Source of the DNA: Acanthococcus lagerstroemiae
Taxonomy: Eukaryota > Arthropoda > Insecta > Hemiptera > Eriococcidae
DNA length: 64,000 nt
NCBI GenBank assembly: GCA_031841125.1
Contig: CM063113.1
Location: 62,613,211-62,677,210, forward strand
Direction: 5' to 3'
In this document: piece by piece, positions 12,831-26,200 of the stretch
How positions within the stretch are numbered: position 1 is the first letter of the stretch
How the letters are laid out: every line of letters starts with the position of its first letter
Notes under the pieces: generated by a model
What the model was told of the DNA's origin: nothing
What the model saw: the letters and a program-made list of their open reading frames with translations, nothing else
Databases searched by the model: none
Translations under genes and position numbers: made by a program

Positions 12831-13218
12831 AATAGTATATTTCAAGTCAAGGAGCGAAAATGAGGTTTATCACCGAGACGAGCCGAAGGCGAGTTGAACA
12901 AATTGAATGAGTCGCGATAAACCTCATTCGCTCCTTGCCTTGAAAAATATTTTGTTCTACAAATGCATCGAAATTCGAAAATGCGTTTCCGCTGCCACGG
13001 AGCACGGAGGTATCCATAAACTAATAATCGAACAGAAGACGAACGAAAATATTACGCGTTCGTTGCGAACGTTTCGAATCGTTTCCTTCCAAGTGTACAG
13101 AAAATTTTTTCTTTTCACTCCTAGTACAGATAAAAACGCGTTATCTACGATAACGATAAATGTCTCTTTCGCTACGGAAAACTGTTTCGCGAAAACGCGT
13201 TTTCGATGCATGTGTAGA
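12831..13218 (+). repeat. dispersed repeat with terminal hairpin, copy 1
   Basis: About 388 bp, closely similar to 13951-14353 in the same orientation. The first 110 bases form a hairpin: caaggagcgaaaatgaggtt near 12850 pairs with aacctcattcgctccttg near 12920, enclosing a loop with acgagccgaaggcgag. The rest is A/T-rich with several TTCG/CGAA motifs. No coding evidence and no clear target duplication; it may be a solo end or a non-autonomous DNA element. Confidence 0.7.
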
Positions 13219-13950
13219 ACTAACTCCATTTATGCAACCACGTGGGAGATGCCGCGCTTCTCCTAATGAATGATTCGTACACAACAATCCTATCGAAGCA
13301 AACTAATTTTTTTTTTTGTAATATAAAGTGTAAATTAACGGGGATCTCTACTTACAGATTAACAATACTAACAAGTCATATTAAGTATTAAGTAAGTAAG
13401 CTAAGGTAAATTGTTACGAAGTTTACGTATCTAGATCAAAAGTATTATTTATGTAAGTCATCATCTTTATGACTCGAATCCGTTTCAGACGTATTTGTTA
13501 CAGTACGATAAGTGTACCGTCGAGTCAAACTTTTTCCAGGGCGCATTGATCATATTAAATTTTGTGAAATGATGGAATGATATTTATTTGTTTTTTTGAC
13601 ACAGGCATTCGCTTATCTCTCATCTCCTAAACATAATCTAACTGCAGCAATGCGAAATTATTCCTATAAATTCGTCATCGTTGACTCGGAGAGAACCACC
13701 ACCTTGCCAACTGAGAACGGACGTCTACAAGGAAACACAAATATTCGCGTCGTTTTCGCTTTTTATTTTGTCTTATGCGTGTATGATGTAACCCCATTAC
13801 GCAGACAAAGTCACGCTGCTGACTCGAATTTTATATATTTTATTAAGTAGCACCAACAACAAAGATCGTCATAAATTATGATCATCACATTACGCGATAA
13901 TAATGCACGATGGCAGCGTTAGGCCGTGGCCATAGTGAAGATGAATGCGA

Positions 13951-14353
13951 AATAGTATATTTCCGAGTCAAGGAGCGAAAATGAGGTTTATCACAAGTTC
14001 AATACGTTGCGAGACGAGCCGAAGGCGAGTTGAACAAATTGAACGAGTCGTGATAAACCTCATTCGCTCCTTGCCTCGGAAGATATTTTGTTCTACAAAT
14101 GCATCGAAAATGCGTTTCCGCTGCCACGGAGGTATCCACAAACTAATAATCGAACAGAAGACGAACGAAAATAGTACGCGTTCGTTGCGAACGTTTTCGA
14201 ATCGTTTCCTTCCAAATGTACAGAGAAAATTTTCTTCTCACTCCCAGTACGGATAAAAATGCGTCATCAGTGCTCATCGCTGCGATAATGATAAATGTCT
14301 CTTTCGCTGCGGAAAACTGTTACACGAATACGCGTTTTCGATGCATGTGTAGA
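13951..14353 (+). repeat. dispersed repeat with terminal hairpin, copy 2
   Basis: Second copy of the family at 12831-13218, 1.1 kb downstream, same orientation. It keeps the hairpin but differs by several substitutions and short indels, so the two copies are not a recent duplication. Both open with aatagtatatttc-like sequence and end at gcatgtgtagaa. Confidence 0.7.
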
Positions 14354-14684
14354 AGAAAATAAATTTTCATTCGAACTTTTCGCTTTCCTTTTACCTCTCA
14401 GCTTCACTGATCGCTTGTGTAGTGATTCACTCATTTTAGAATTACGCTTTATCTGTTTCCGCTTTCAGCTTCACCACAGCAGCGACCGTAACCGCCGATT
14501 TATGTACAAGCTCACTCGCAAGAACGTTACTCGTTAAAGTTTACAATTACTACTATCACGACCACTACTGGAACGTCAGATGACAGGTATAAGGTGTTCC
14601 CCCGCATCGGTCAATTTTGGGACTTGGTCGGATGAGCGGGTGGAAGGTAGATGCCAGGCAGCTACAGGGCCAGTCCGGCAATGA
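14354..14684. other. intergenic DNA downstream of NR2C2AP-like gene
   Basis: Non-coding sequence between the dispersed repeat and the stop codon of the minus-strand gene. It presumably holds that gene's 3' UTR. A GC-richer patch at about 14600-14680 has no recognised identity. Confidence 0.45.
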
Positions 14685-15149
14685 CTAGAACACTGTTAGC
14701 CGATAGACCACGATTCGACCGTAGAAATCCGAACTACCGTTGAAGATTATACGTATAAACCTGGCATTCTCTGGTTGTTTCAAAGTGTAAGTTTGCGGTT
14801 GGTTAACATCTTCGGGATAAAAGTCATCGAAAATTGCGTCTGGTAATGAACCGTGTACGGGCTGGTCCTTGTACAACTCGAGTACGCACATCGAGCCTAC
14901 AAACCCCCTTGAAATTGAAATACCAACCCTCGAACCGGTCGCGTTTCTTCAAGTAATATTTCAATCCATTGAGGCGAACCCTGTAACGAATAATCGATTA
15001 ATCCTTCGCCGCGAACGTCACACCATGGATGCAGAAAGAACCGAACATGGGGTAATACTTGGTCCGAATTCCAGCAACTTTCTTCGTTATTATCAAACAT
15101 GTGTTGTTTTCCATAATTCTTGACATCGTTATTCAAAGTGGAACTGACT
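14685..15149 (-). CDS. NR2C2AP: NR2C2AP-like protein (TRA16 family), 3' exons
   Basis: Minus-strand exons 15059-15149 and 14685-14980 encode a small discoidin-like beta-sandwich protein. In animals this family binds nuclear receptor NR2C2. Diagnostic stretches: VSSTLNNDVKNYGKQHMFDN, EESCWNSDQ, WIEILLEETRPVRGLVFQFQGG, DFYPEDVNQPQTY and the ending DFYGRIVVYRLTVF. The intron between the exons (14981-15058) has gtatta at its donor and ttacag at its acceptor. The frame breaks once, in a run of five C (five G on the coding strand) at 14904-14908: with six the frame continues as FVGSMCVLELYK, with five it hits a stop. This is probably a consensus homopolymer error, less likely a recent pseudogene. 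The exon with the start codon lies above 15149 and I could not define it; MSDTRVRNS at about 15416-15442 is a candidate N-terminus. Confidence 0.82.
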
Positions 15150-15635
15150 CTACGGACACAAACCAGAATATGCGAGTATAACTGTATTTGAAATTAAAGT
15201 ATAATCGATTGTTCGAGAAAATGTATAGATAGGCGAACAGGTCCGACACTAATAGCGCGATAGGAACCCATTACAAAGACGCTGCAAATATACAACGCCA
15301 TTAGTCAGCAGTTTAAAATGTCGAAAGTCGATGAAAATTGTTATGGACTTCGGTACGTAAATTAAGCTGAAAATCTGACGATGAACTGTAGTCAGAGATG
15401 AATACGCACCGGCAACCGAATTTCGGACCCGAGTATCAGACATATTGCATTGATTCACTCTAGCGAGAACTCCCAACAACTCATGCGGATATTGTTAGTA
15501 GTAATTACTAACGTCCATCACTTTAACGAAATTCAAAATTAATGTACTGATGATGTTAAAATTAGGTCCTCGACATCATCAACTGATAAGTGATAAGCGA
15601 TAATGCCCGCCACTAAAGTCCGTTCCAACTAACCA

Positions 15636-16135
15636 NNNNNNNNNNNNNNNNNNNNNNNNNNNNNNNNNNNNNNNNNNNNNNNNNNNNNNNNNNNNNNNNN
15701 NNNNNNNNNNNNNNNNNNNNNNNNNNNNNNNNNNNNNNNNNNNNNNNNNNNNNNNNNNNNNNNNNNNNNNNNNNNNNNNNNNNNNNNNNNNNNNNNNNNN
15801 NNNNNNNNNNNNNNNNNNNNNNNNNNNNNNNNNNNNNNNNNNNNNNNNNNNNNNNNNNNNNNNNNNNNNNNNNNNNNNNNNNNNNNNNNNNNNNNNNNNN
15901 NNNNNNNNNNNNNNNNNNNNNNNNNNNNNNNNNNNNNNNNNNNNNNNNNNNNNNNNNNNNNNNNNNNNNNNNNNNNNNNNNNNNNNNNNNNNNNNNNNNN
16001 NNNNNNNNNNNNNNNNNNNNNNNNNNNNNNNNNNNNNNNNNNNNNNNNNNNNNNNNNNNNNNNNNNNNNNNNNNNNNNNNNNNNNNNNNNNNNNNNNNNN
16101 NNNNNNNNNNNNNNNNNNNNNNNNNNNNNNNNNNN
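15636..16135. other. assembly gap (500 N)
   Basis: Exactly 500 N bases, the usual placeholder for a gap of unknown size. It falls between the divergent NR2C2AP-like and zinc-finger genes, so parts of either promoter or first exon may be missing. Confidence 1.
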
Positions 16136-17052
16136 GATGAGCATCGCAGAAAAATTGTGTTGTCAAATAATAATAAATTATAAAATGCAATATTGATAAT
16201 ACTGTAAAACTAAACCTAGGAATAGAGCATAGAACAGTCAATCCTCCTATCCTCATTCTCCAAGCCTGAAGTATATATTTATTTTACCAATATAGTACGC
16301 GCAGCCGACAGTAAAACTTACATCCCCACTACTTCGTTCGCTGTTTTTTTATCCCCACTAAAGCAATACGCGTTTATTGTGTGTAAGTGTGCATCAAGCT
16401 TCCTCTTCGATTTGAGGAGAATGAAGGGAGAGTGTGGGTGTGTGTGCGAGTACGCGCGAGAACTGTTTCAACGTCAATTGTCCGTCGATTAAATTGTTTC
16501 TCCTTTCTCGCCAGTTTGGGTTTAATCATTTTAAATTTTAATATTGAAAATGAAACGAGCGGGTAAAGTATAGCATTGGTGGTTGAAATGCGCAATTGTT
16601 TCTACGTTTAATCTGAAACAATTAGGTGAAAGTTGAAACGTGTGCTGGATAATGGATAAAGTAGTTTTGTAGGGTTTACATTTTAGTTGGTTTTTTCTTC
16701 TTTTTTTTTAAAGAAAATACAAGATTATTTAAAAAAAAGCTAACTGCGTTCTCTTTCTTTTATTTATTTTTTATTTGTTGTGTTAATTGTAAGATAGTAA
16801 CGGAACTTGTATATTCAGATAATCTACTCCAGTGTTCAGTACGTGAAATATCGACTAAGTTTCATGTTTAATTGACAACGATCAAGAGGGCAAGAAGCAA
16901 GTGGAAGAAATCACAGATTTGTCGTTGTTTGACTGCAATTAAAATTATACGCCATCTTGAATCTCGAATATTTACCTGCTTTATATCGCCAGTTGAGCAC
17001 AGCAGTGTGGTGTCGCAGTAGTTTACAAATATGCCAACTTGATACATACCAG
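16136..17052 (+). promoter_or_regulatory. upstream region and likely non-coding exon 1 of zinc-finger gene
   Basis: A strong donor, accag|gtaagt, sits at 17052/17053. The sequence before it has stops in the nearby ATG frame, so it fits a 5' UTR exon spliced to the acceptor at 18601. The transcription start is not visible. Upstream sequence has a GT-rich patch (16430-16455) and poly-T tracts. No TATA box or CpG-rich block stands out. Confidence 0.45.
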
Positions 17053-18601
17053 GTAAGTTGAAAATATTTATTATTTAGGGCTGGTTTATATTTGAATTTT
17101 TCCTTTTTGCGGATAGTGCCGGATTTTCCTTTTTCTTTTGAGCGGGAAAATATTGATATTGTTCTAAGTCGGAGCGGAAGTAAATTTTATTCGATGTCCT
17201 GTCATTGTTCGCTCACAACTCACAAGCATTTGTATTAGGGTATTCTGTCAGCACTTGAGCGATTATCTTGAAATTCTTGATTGTTCACCGAGGAATGTAA
17301 ATTTACTCCATCGATATAACTCGGTTATTCTGTGGGATTGAGATCTACATTTATACTCGCGAGCTTAATTTGCTGCGGGTGCAGAAAATTCAGATGCTCG
17401 ACCATAGTTCCGAAATCGATTATATCTCTACTAACTGTATCATGTGGATTATAGACGGCGACTTCTCGTGATGCAAGATTTTATTACGACGTTGCTGTAG
17501 AATTGATCGTACTTACTCGTTAAATGCTGACCCAAATAGGCGATACTTTTAATATGACGTTCAAATAGCAAGCACTTGACAGGATAACATCGACACATTT
17601 AACTGAAGGTTAGAGGGTAAATTTGCAAGCTTGTTAGTAATGAAATGTGTGTATTATACGCACATCTGGTACACTTACACTCTCGTATTATCATTCTGGA
17701 TGTACTTCCATCTTATTGGAAGAAGGAGCTAATTATAACGCTGCAGCCTTCGTGACTGCTGTACCCGTTATGGAAACTGAAATGATTAGAAAGTGTTCTC
17801 CTTCACTGATCTAGAAGTTAACGACGAAATGGCTACAATTCATTCGTGGAATGAAATTGACAAGCTGGCGTAACATGTATATTCGAGTATACTCGATGAT
17901 GCTTCATCCAGTATTCTGTTAGCTTGAATCGCCGTTTCACCCTTCAGGGTTGGCTTCGGTTCTATCCTGGGGTTATCTTAGACAGGTAATGATCGCGATG
18001 ACGATCTAGGACCGTTGTAATGAACTAGTCGCATGTTGCACCGGGAACCCGGGTGGTGGATCATGGAGTGTCTCGCAGAAGTGCAGACGCGCCCTTTCGT
18101 GGGTTCCTTTAGATTTTGGAAACATTACCGGGGTGAAAAATAAAAGATAGCGTGTCGAATTGGCGTTTGGGATGGCGACCGCTTGGTCGTTTTCACCTTT
18201 GACCTTACTTGTGCTGGCTACCGAAATCCGGAGGATGAAAATTTTTCGCAGTGTCTTTTAAGGTGTGTAAGTGCCGCCACGCCGCATTGGTATGTACTGT
18301 TGTTGAATTTCGAGGAAGCCATTCAGCACCAGAGTCATTGAACGTCTAGGTTATTCCGCTGCCCCGAGTTACGGAAGGTTTGGAGTAATCAGCCAAGTAC
18401 TGACTAGGTTGGCTAGCTACTTCACTATCTGGCGGTCTAAATATACGGTACGTCTGTAGGTGTTCCTCCGTCGAATTGTAGTATAGCTCTCGCTTAGTTA
18501 CATGTGGACTTTAGTGTACTAGAACCTATCATCTGTATAATTCCGTTCGCTTCGTTATTTCGAGTTCTATACTTACCGGTATCTGCGATCGTTATTTTCA
18601 G

Positions 18602-21600
18602 GAACTATCATGGCGGATCGTACGATCAATGCACGAAATAGTGTCAATCAGCACAATCTCATCAACATAATTCCAAACACTGCTATATCTGGTAACATAC
18701 ACCTAGATGATATTTTGTAAAATGTACCTTCCGTTCGTTCCCGAATTCGTATATAGTTCGACATTGACATAACTCGTGGTTGTCTAATATCAGTTCTTTT
18801 TAGTTTTTAAAATCCGCATAATTTGTGTTACATACTCCGCTTGGCTTGTATCTGCAGAACTGGTCTCGGACGAGGTAAAATGTGTAAAACGCGAACGACT
18901 ACTCAGATTGATTAACGAGCTTGATTATGATCTGAGTCAAATTGAAGATCGAGGAAAACGTCGTCTGTGTGAGAGTTATCGGTCCATTTTGCAACAACTG
19001 AAGGACTTCATTTCGACCAAGTAAACTTTTACAAATCCTTATTTATTTATGTATTCATTATAAATGTGTAAATTCGTTTTGTTGAATTTCATTCGCATTG
19101 ATATATTTGTAATAATATATACCTACATGTTTACCTAATACCTGTAGCTATTTTTGTTTGCTTCTTTTCTGTTTTTGAACTCGTTGATCGTTTTATTTGT
19201 TCATTTTCAGATCGTCCTACAATACGCTGAAGAAATGTGAAATAAAGTTGCGAGAACTTTCTGAAAAAATTGTTACGGTAAGTTACCGACGCCCTTTGCT
19301 AGAGGAGTCGACAAATCAGTGTAAACGTGGTGTACGTCTCATCAGATGTACGTTGCGTAGTAATGATCGGTTGGCAGTTGTACATCTGATGTATTCATCA
19401 TATTGATTATAATATACTCTTCTTGTACCTCGGTAATGACACAAACGACCGCTGATATCGAGTGATCGGTAATGTGTCGTACTCCGGTTGTATTCTTTAC
19501 ATCAGAAACATTTTTCATGGTACAAAAAAATATCTAAATTATGGGAAAATGTAAATGGGTACGCATCATCAAATGTTGATATTTCATATTTTTTCCCGGT
19601 CAGAAGTCATTTTTCCTCCAGGAATCATTTATGCGCATCCGATAAATTTATTGGAACAACAGCAGACCTACAATTTTAATCGTCCTTGTAAAAGGGAAGC
19701 AGTTGGATGGATGATGGACAAGAGAACAGGTACACAATGATAAGACAAATGTCACGAAGTTGAATGCTGGAGTCATTAATGAGTTTCCGAATCGGTTCCC
19801 ATTGCTCGAATATGGTGAGACGTACTAGCGATAACGGGAATTGATTCTCAATGAATTTGCTGCTGTCTTGAAATTGAATGTCGTGACGATAGAGCTCATA
19901 AAAAGTTGAATGTATCATTTTAATCCAAATTCATCAAATTTGCGCGAGTATTCGACGAATGGTAAAATTCTTAAGCGGGATTGAATTGAACTGACGAGAA
20001 TAGTATTGCCTTTATATCGATTATAAAAATTTTATTGCGAGTCTTGAAGTAGCATGTGGAAAAATGGCATCGGAATAATGCATTTTCCCCCATTATCGGC
20101 GTTTCAAAATTCTTTGAGTCTATTTTATCTGAGACGAGTTTCAAGTGATCGAATGAATATTGGGTAAGAAGTTGACGATCTATGAAATAATCGCCGTTTA
20201 CTCGTATGTTCAAACAAATATTTGAACGTGTTTTCTCAGAAAGCAAAAACTAATTTTTCGGAATAATGTCATGTTTTCACTCATCATCTCAAATGAGAGA
20301 ATTCGTCAGTGTCTTCAACTTATTCCTATAATTCTTTGTGACGATATTCCTCGATCAGTTCGTCTGCAGCGTGGAATTGGAAAAAAATGTAAGACTGTAT
20401 TTATGGAAACTTGACTGAGGACAGCCACGATGATGGACTCTTCACTATAATACCTTGACTTTCCACAATCGAGAAAATTTGCGCATTATTTTTAATGCCT
20501 GTAGGAGGTAAAACTGATTGATCTTTTAAAAAAATACGAAAATGCTTTACCTATCGTTTGTTGTTTGCGAGATATTCGAGCAGGCACAAAAAAATCGACG
20601 TTTGGTGATAAGTCACTCGAAGGTAAATTCGACACTTCCCCCCCCCCCCATTGGTGGTACACATGCAAAGAACGTATTTTTGGGTATGTAGTATTGAACT
20701 CGATGTGGCAACACCGATCATTCCTTAAGGTAGTCCTTATTTTGCCGACTCGTATTTTTTTTATTTATTTTTTTGCTTGCCCCTTTTGTACTTTTCCACC
20801 CTCGAAAACTAATGTATGAAAAATCCGAGCTTGATCGGATAGTATTAACCCATACCTAATCGCCCTCTCCTTTTCTTTCAAAAAAAAAACCACGAGGTTT
20901 TGATATGTACTTTTATTTCTGTTTTTGTTGAAGCTAAAACTACTGACATAGTCTACTTGTATTGCCTATGTCATTTTTTAAGAATAAAATGTCGGACCAT
21001 AGAAATTGTTGGTAGCGCTCCTCAGAGTAACCCCAAAAAAGGGGCCCAGAAAATAAGTAACCAATTTTTTCGACGCAATACTCAATTTACAGGTTTTTAA
21101 GATCGCTGAATTCGAGTTTTATCTTGTTTTTAATCCATCCCCCAAGGTGACACTCGATAAGGGCTGGGCCATATTTTGAAATTATTTTTGGGCATGGTAC
21201 TTGATTTGTAGTTTTCGAAGGTGCCGTAGATTCGATTTTGATATAGTTTAGGGATGCTACCCATCAGCAATGACACTTGATGGGAGCTTGTGCCAATTTC
21301 TTTTTCTGACATATCTGATTTGCCCGGATACTATTCTGATGGTGATGAGTCGAATTCACTATCTTGGTGGTGTGAGGTCTAATCCACGAACAATGTCCAA
21401 ATCAAATCCAATGACCGGGAAAATCTATAAATGAAGTACCTTATCCAAATATAACCAATATTTGGCCTAACCCTCGAGTGCCACTCCTTGAGAGGGTTGG
21501 ACTTACAAAACAATGTCAGATACGAATTTCGCGATCTTAAAAACCTAGAATTCGAGTACTGTGTCGAAAAAATTGGTTACTAATATTATTAACCCCTTTC

Positions 21601-23213
21601 TGTGGGTTTTCTAGAGGCATTTGATCAGCAGTCATGGTCTAGTATTTTATTCTTGAAGTATGGCATCGACTGTGACAAAAGAATTTAAAATAAAAATTTC
21701 AAAATTCCCGTCTGTTTTTCCATAAGAAGGGGAAGGAGCGGTTAGACACGGGCTCATGTGATCCGATTGAATTCAAATTTCCTCGCATTCGTTTTAGGGA
21801 GTGGAATACCAATGGAGAGACAGGCAAGATACCATTATGTATCCATATAAAAGTCGGAAAAATGCCGACTACTCTAATCTTTTCTGATATAACGTTGATT
21901 TTGCCCACGTGTCAACCTTTGCAGGATAAACCGTGTAATTGTCTTTGTCGTATTACAGAGTAAATTGAGTGGTCGTAAAAAAAGACAGTTTATTACGAGT
22001 CCAGATTCTACCGAAGTGCATATCGATTTGACTTCGGATGAAGAAAAAAATGCTTCTACGCTCGGATTGTTTCGCTATTCGCCGAACCGTTCTGTCGAAA
22101 ATCAACCTGATTCTACCGTGAGCGAAGATGTTCTTGATCGCCGGTGCAGGTTTGTAAACACACTCACGCTGCCAGTTAGTACATTACGAAACACGTTGGT
22201 TTTGATTTTATCGACGAACCAACGTGGTATGGTGGGCGCGATTTCTTAGACTGACTGGGCAAGACGAAGTGGAGGCTGGGTAGGAAACACTAATGATTGA
22301 AAAAGCTCGCAGTTCACGGTTTACAGATGACAGGGCAGGTGAATGCTATGGAGAAAAGAAACCGGGACGGCAGTCTTGGTAAATTCTGGGTACAATTTAT
22401 GCGTTAGATTTGCCTAACTCGATGTTGGAATTTGAAGTACGACGAAGGTAAAAAAAAAAAAAAATGTTTGAAGGAGGGAGACGAAAAAGGAATTGGAAAT
22501 AGATATTATACAACTATACGATTGAAGACTTTAGGAGAGCGATTCGCCCTGTCACAACCGATAAAAGTTTTCGCTATTGCGGCTACTTAAGATTACGAAA
22601 TTACAAGTATTCGAACTGTCGAGTCTATTTTTATTTCACCGAAAAATAGGCCGTAGGAGTTCAAAATCTTGGATCTCGTTTTGGGAGGGTAAATTCTGGA
22701 AAATAATAAGAGCTTAATGCATCCAAGGTCGGAGTGTACTCGGAAATTTTCGAACGGGCGATCAACCAACGAGTGTGTATAACAAGTGGAATATTTACTT
22801 ACGAGCGCAAATTGAGCGAAAAGTTATCACAAACCACCCTCCCTCCGGTCACTGACGCGATGCTCGAAAGGGTAGTTCCTGTGGCCGGGGGTGCGGTGTC
22901 ATAGGGGCCACTTTGGCATGCGTGCATCGCCATACGTCCCACCACATACCATCACAAACCACCCCTTTTCCGATACGCCTCTTTCGAGAATTGACTGGAA
23001 ATTTTAGTTATTAAATTACGGTATTATGTAGCGCAAGTGGGATGCCTCTGGAGGGAGGAGGGGTAGAAATATCCGATCCTGTTCGTCCCGGGCCGACTTT
23101 CAAGCACGAACCATGAAATATGATTGACATTTCGCTCGCTATCCATTGCATCGTATCCACTTTCACTTGCTCGACAGATCACTGGAAATTACGAGTATGA
23201 CCGACTGTACAAA
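18602..23213 (+). CDS. zinc-finger gene: N-terminal exons
   Basis: Five short exons (18602-18691 including 8 nt UTR, 18858-19020, 19211-19277, 21959-22149, 23178-23213) encode residues 1 to about 179. A Lys/Arg/Glu-rich helical segment (exons at 18858 and 19211) could form a coiled coil. Exon 21959-22149 begins with a basic SGRKKRQF patch and contains VHIDLTSDEE (22016-22045), a good SUMO-interaction motif with hydrophobic core and acidic tail. Confidence 0.8.
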
Positions 23214-26200
23214 GTGAGTTTATATATTTGCTTACCCTCTCACTCACTCTGAGTTTTGCATCATATGTTTCAGTCAAGATGCGACGGCTGATTCGTTTAA
23301 TCGTAATCGTGTACTACCCTGCGACGCTGACAACGAAGTGTCTTCATCTGAAAATATAAATAAACCTCGGCGTGTATTCAACATACCTATGATTACTAAT
23401 GTCACTAGCGACAAAACGTTGCACCGTCCTCTTATAGATGTCGACGAAATTCTGCGAAATGTTCAAAAAAAGACCGGCTTCACTGGGACCAAACAGCACG
23501 GCAAAAAGGTGGAAGAATCGAGTACGTCGACCGAGCCGAATGTTACCGCTGTCGACACTAGTACCTCCAACACGGTTGAGCTTATCATGCAATTGGCCAA
23601 AAAAACCTCAGTGCGGAAAGTATCCGCCGCCGCCGCTGTAAAAACGTCCCAAGTTACAGAATTGAAAGAACGGCCATCGTTCAACGATCGCTCGAGTACG
23701 AGCCCTACCAGTCGGGATGCGAAACGAACGATTTCCGAATGGATTTCAGTTCCTTCTCCAGCGTTAAATTTAGTCACTGATGAAATGGTCGATGTGTTTT
23801 CAAGACGTTCGGCAGCGGCGAGCACGGAAGTGGAAAGAGATGTTATCGACGCCATAGCGTGGGAAGAAAATGTAAAATCGGCAATTTTGGATGGTGGTAG
23901 TAGCGTCGTCGAAACCGACTACCAGCCCGAACACACGACGTCTACCGATGAGGCGATTGTCGCCAGAAACGATTCGTCGAATTCTCGTCTTCGTCTATCT
24001 AATATGCTGGAGAAATTGATGTCGCCCAACGAAACTAAGGAAGACCTCGTCACCGAGGGCAGTTCGAATAAGAAGCCGGAAATCCAATCGTCGGCCATTA
24101 AAAAAGCATCGCCCGTGCCCGTGGCAGTGATATCGCCGCTGTCGGCAGCTGCGCCGGTCAAAAGTCGCGCGGAACATGCTTCCGTTTCGGTTCCTTCAGG
24201 CTCGGTCGAAGTGGGAAGGCGTAACTTGATTTCAAAACTAAGTCAGGACATCGGCGTTATCCACAAGGTCGGCGATAGTCATAAAATATCGCCATCGTTG
24301 AAGCTACTCAAGAACGATTTGAAGAAGCCGACTACATCTTCCTCTTCTAGCGTGCCAACCGCGGTTGCGTCTTCGCCGACTCTTGGCGGCGTTCGAGACA
24401 AACTAGGAGATGAGTCGGCTCCGACACGAGATCCGCGACTAACGGCGTTCTCGTCGTCAGTAAGCAGAACATCCGCGAGTAAGCGAATTGACCCGAGACT
24501 CGAGAATCTCGCCGCTACCGCGTCATCGAGTCCTCGCATTTCTGACTCTAACACCAAGGTAGTCACTACCGCTGCTAAATGTGCTAAAAGCTCGGCTGTT
24601 ACGGCGCTACCGTCGCTGCTGGACTTAGCCATCGTTCCACCTGCTCTGAACGTGCTCGTTTCGCCTTCTTCCGTTCCGAGGAGTAAACAGAAAGACGGCG
24701 GCCGGCCGAATTCCTCGCAAATGTTCACGTCGTCGTCGAACCCTACTACATGTCTCGTTGATTCGAAAAACTGCTCGAACAGGTCCGTATCGTCGTCGAC
24801 GAATTGTTCCGCCGATCCGTCGAAATATCGTGGTAGAGGGCGGCCGCCGTTGAGTGAGGGCCGCTTCCCCGACAAATGTGCCCAAATTAAAGCGACCGGT
24901 TCGAGAAAACCCAGTAGTCAAATTGCAGCCAGCAGTCTGAATCGACGCCGTTCGTCGGACTGTTCCAGCAGCAGCGGCAGCGAAAAGAGAAATAATAACG
25001 CGAGCGACATGAAACGAGTAATGAAAGAAACGAGCGAATTCTTCAGCCCGTTGACCGGCATTTACTCGGGAATGCCGGTAGCGCAGACGGGCGTCGGTTA
25101 CGGTGTTCAGAAACTCAAATCTACTTTTAAAATACCTAAAATTAACAAAACGAGCGAGTGTGGTGATATTAAAAAGTCAAACGAGGCGTTGGCGCCGTCG
25201 GTTTCGTCATCACTGTCATCATCGTCGCCATCATATACGTTGGACAAAAAGGAGTTGACAGACGACAACGCGGCTGAAGAGAAACCTAGTTGCGCGGTAG
25301 TTACGAATGTTCATAAGCAACAGTATCAGCAAAAGTTGGAAGACGAAAGGAAAGAGGTGACCAAGATTTCTGAACAAAAACCGTGTGATGCGAAAGAGAT
25401 TGAAAATCCAACGACGGTAATCGATAGTAAAAAAAATGAAGAAACGCAGGCGATTCACGCCGAGGCTTTGGTTACTGTCGCTCACGAAGACATTAATCAA
25501 CGGCAGGTTGAGAAGAAGACCAAAGTCGACCATACTGACAGTATTGATCAGCTGTCCAGAGTAATTATCGCCGAGAATAATACTGATTGTGAGAAGAAGA
25601 AATATGAGCAGAAAAAACGTTACAACAAAGACAGAATTGGAGATGAAGAAAGCGCCGGCAGCGATGCCGGAGCTAAGGAAGAGGCGAAGAATGAAACTGA
25701 CCATTGTTCCGTGTGCGACGATGCAGATGTGACGGTGGCACACTCTGAGATTGCTTGCAGTCAAATAAAGGTAAGCTTTATGCTCTACAGACATTGGCAT
25801 TACTACACAGACAACATGGTACAACGTATATTACGAGCAATTAAACCGCTATTGCGTTTGTTTTTGTTTTTACAAATCGCGTATTCTGTTTACCACCTTA
25901 GTTAGTACATATAATTTTCCTTTTCTCTGTCTTATTAAACTTTCTCTCTCCTTATATCTGTTTTTGTAGATTGGCGAGTTGAGTGAGAATGAACGTGAGA
26001 ACGTCGATAATGCAACTCGTGATCAAGTGACCTGCCAAATTGAAAGGGTGAGTAAATTTGTTTTCCGCTTATACTCTCAGCTCCTACTGAGGCGAGACAC
26101 TAACGTATTCTACGTTATCTCCCCGCGATCGATCGCATTTAAACCAAGTTTTAGTCAGAAAAGATTCCTTACCAGCTACCTAGTATTGATGTCGGATATT

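Noticed and set aside
12907..13266. 119-codon ORF in the dispersed repeat
   Set aside because: The frame is not preserved in the second copy at 13951-14353, so there is no sign of selection for protein.
15579..16256. 225-codon minus-strand ORF across the N run
   Set aside because: It is open only because N codons cannot be stops.
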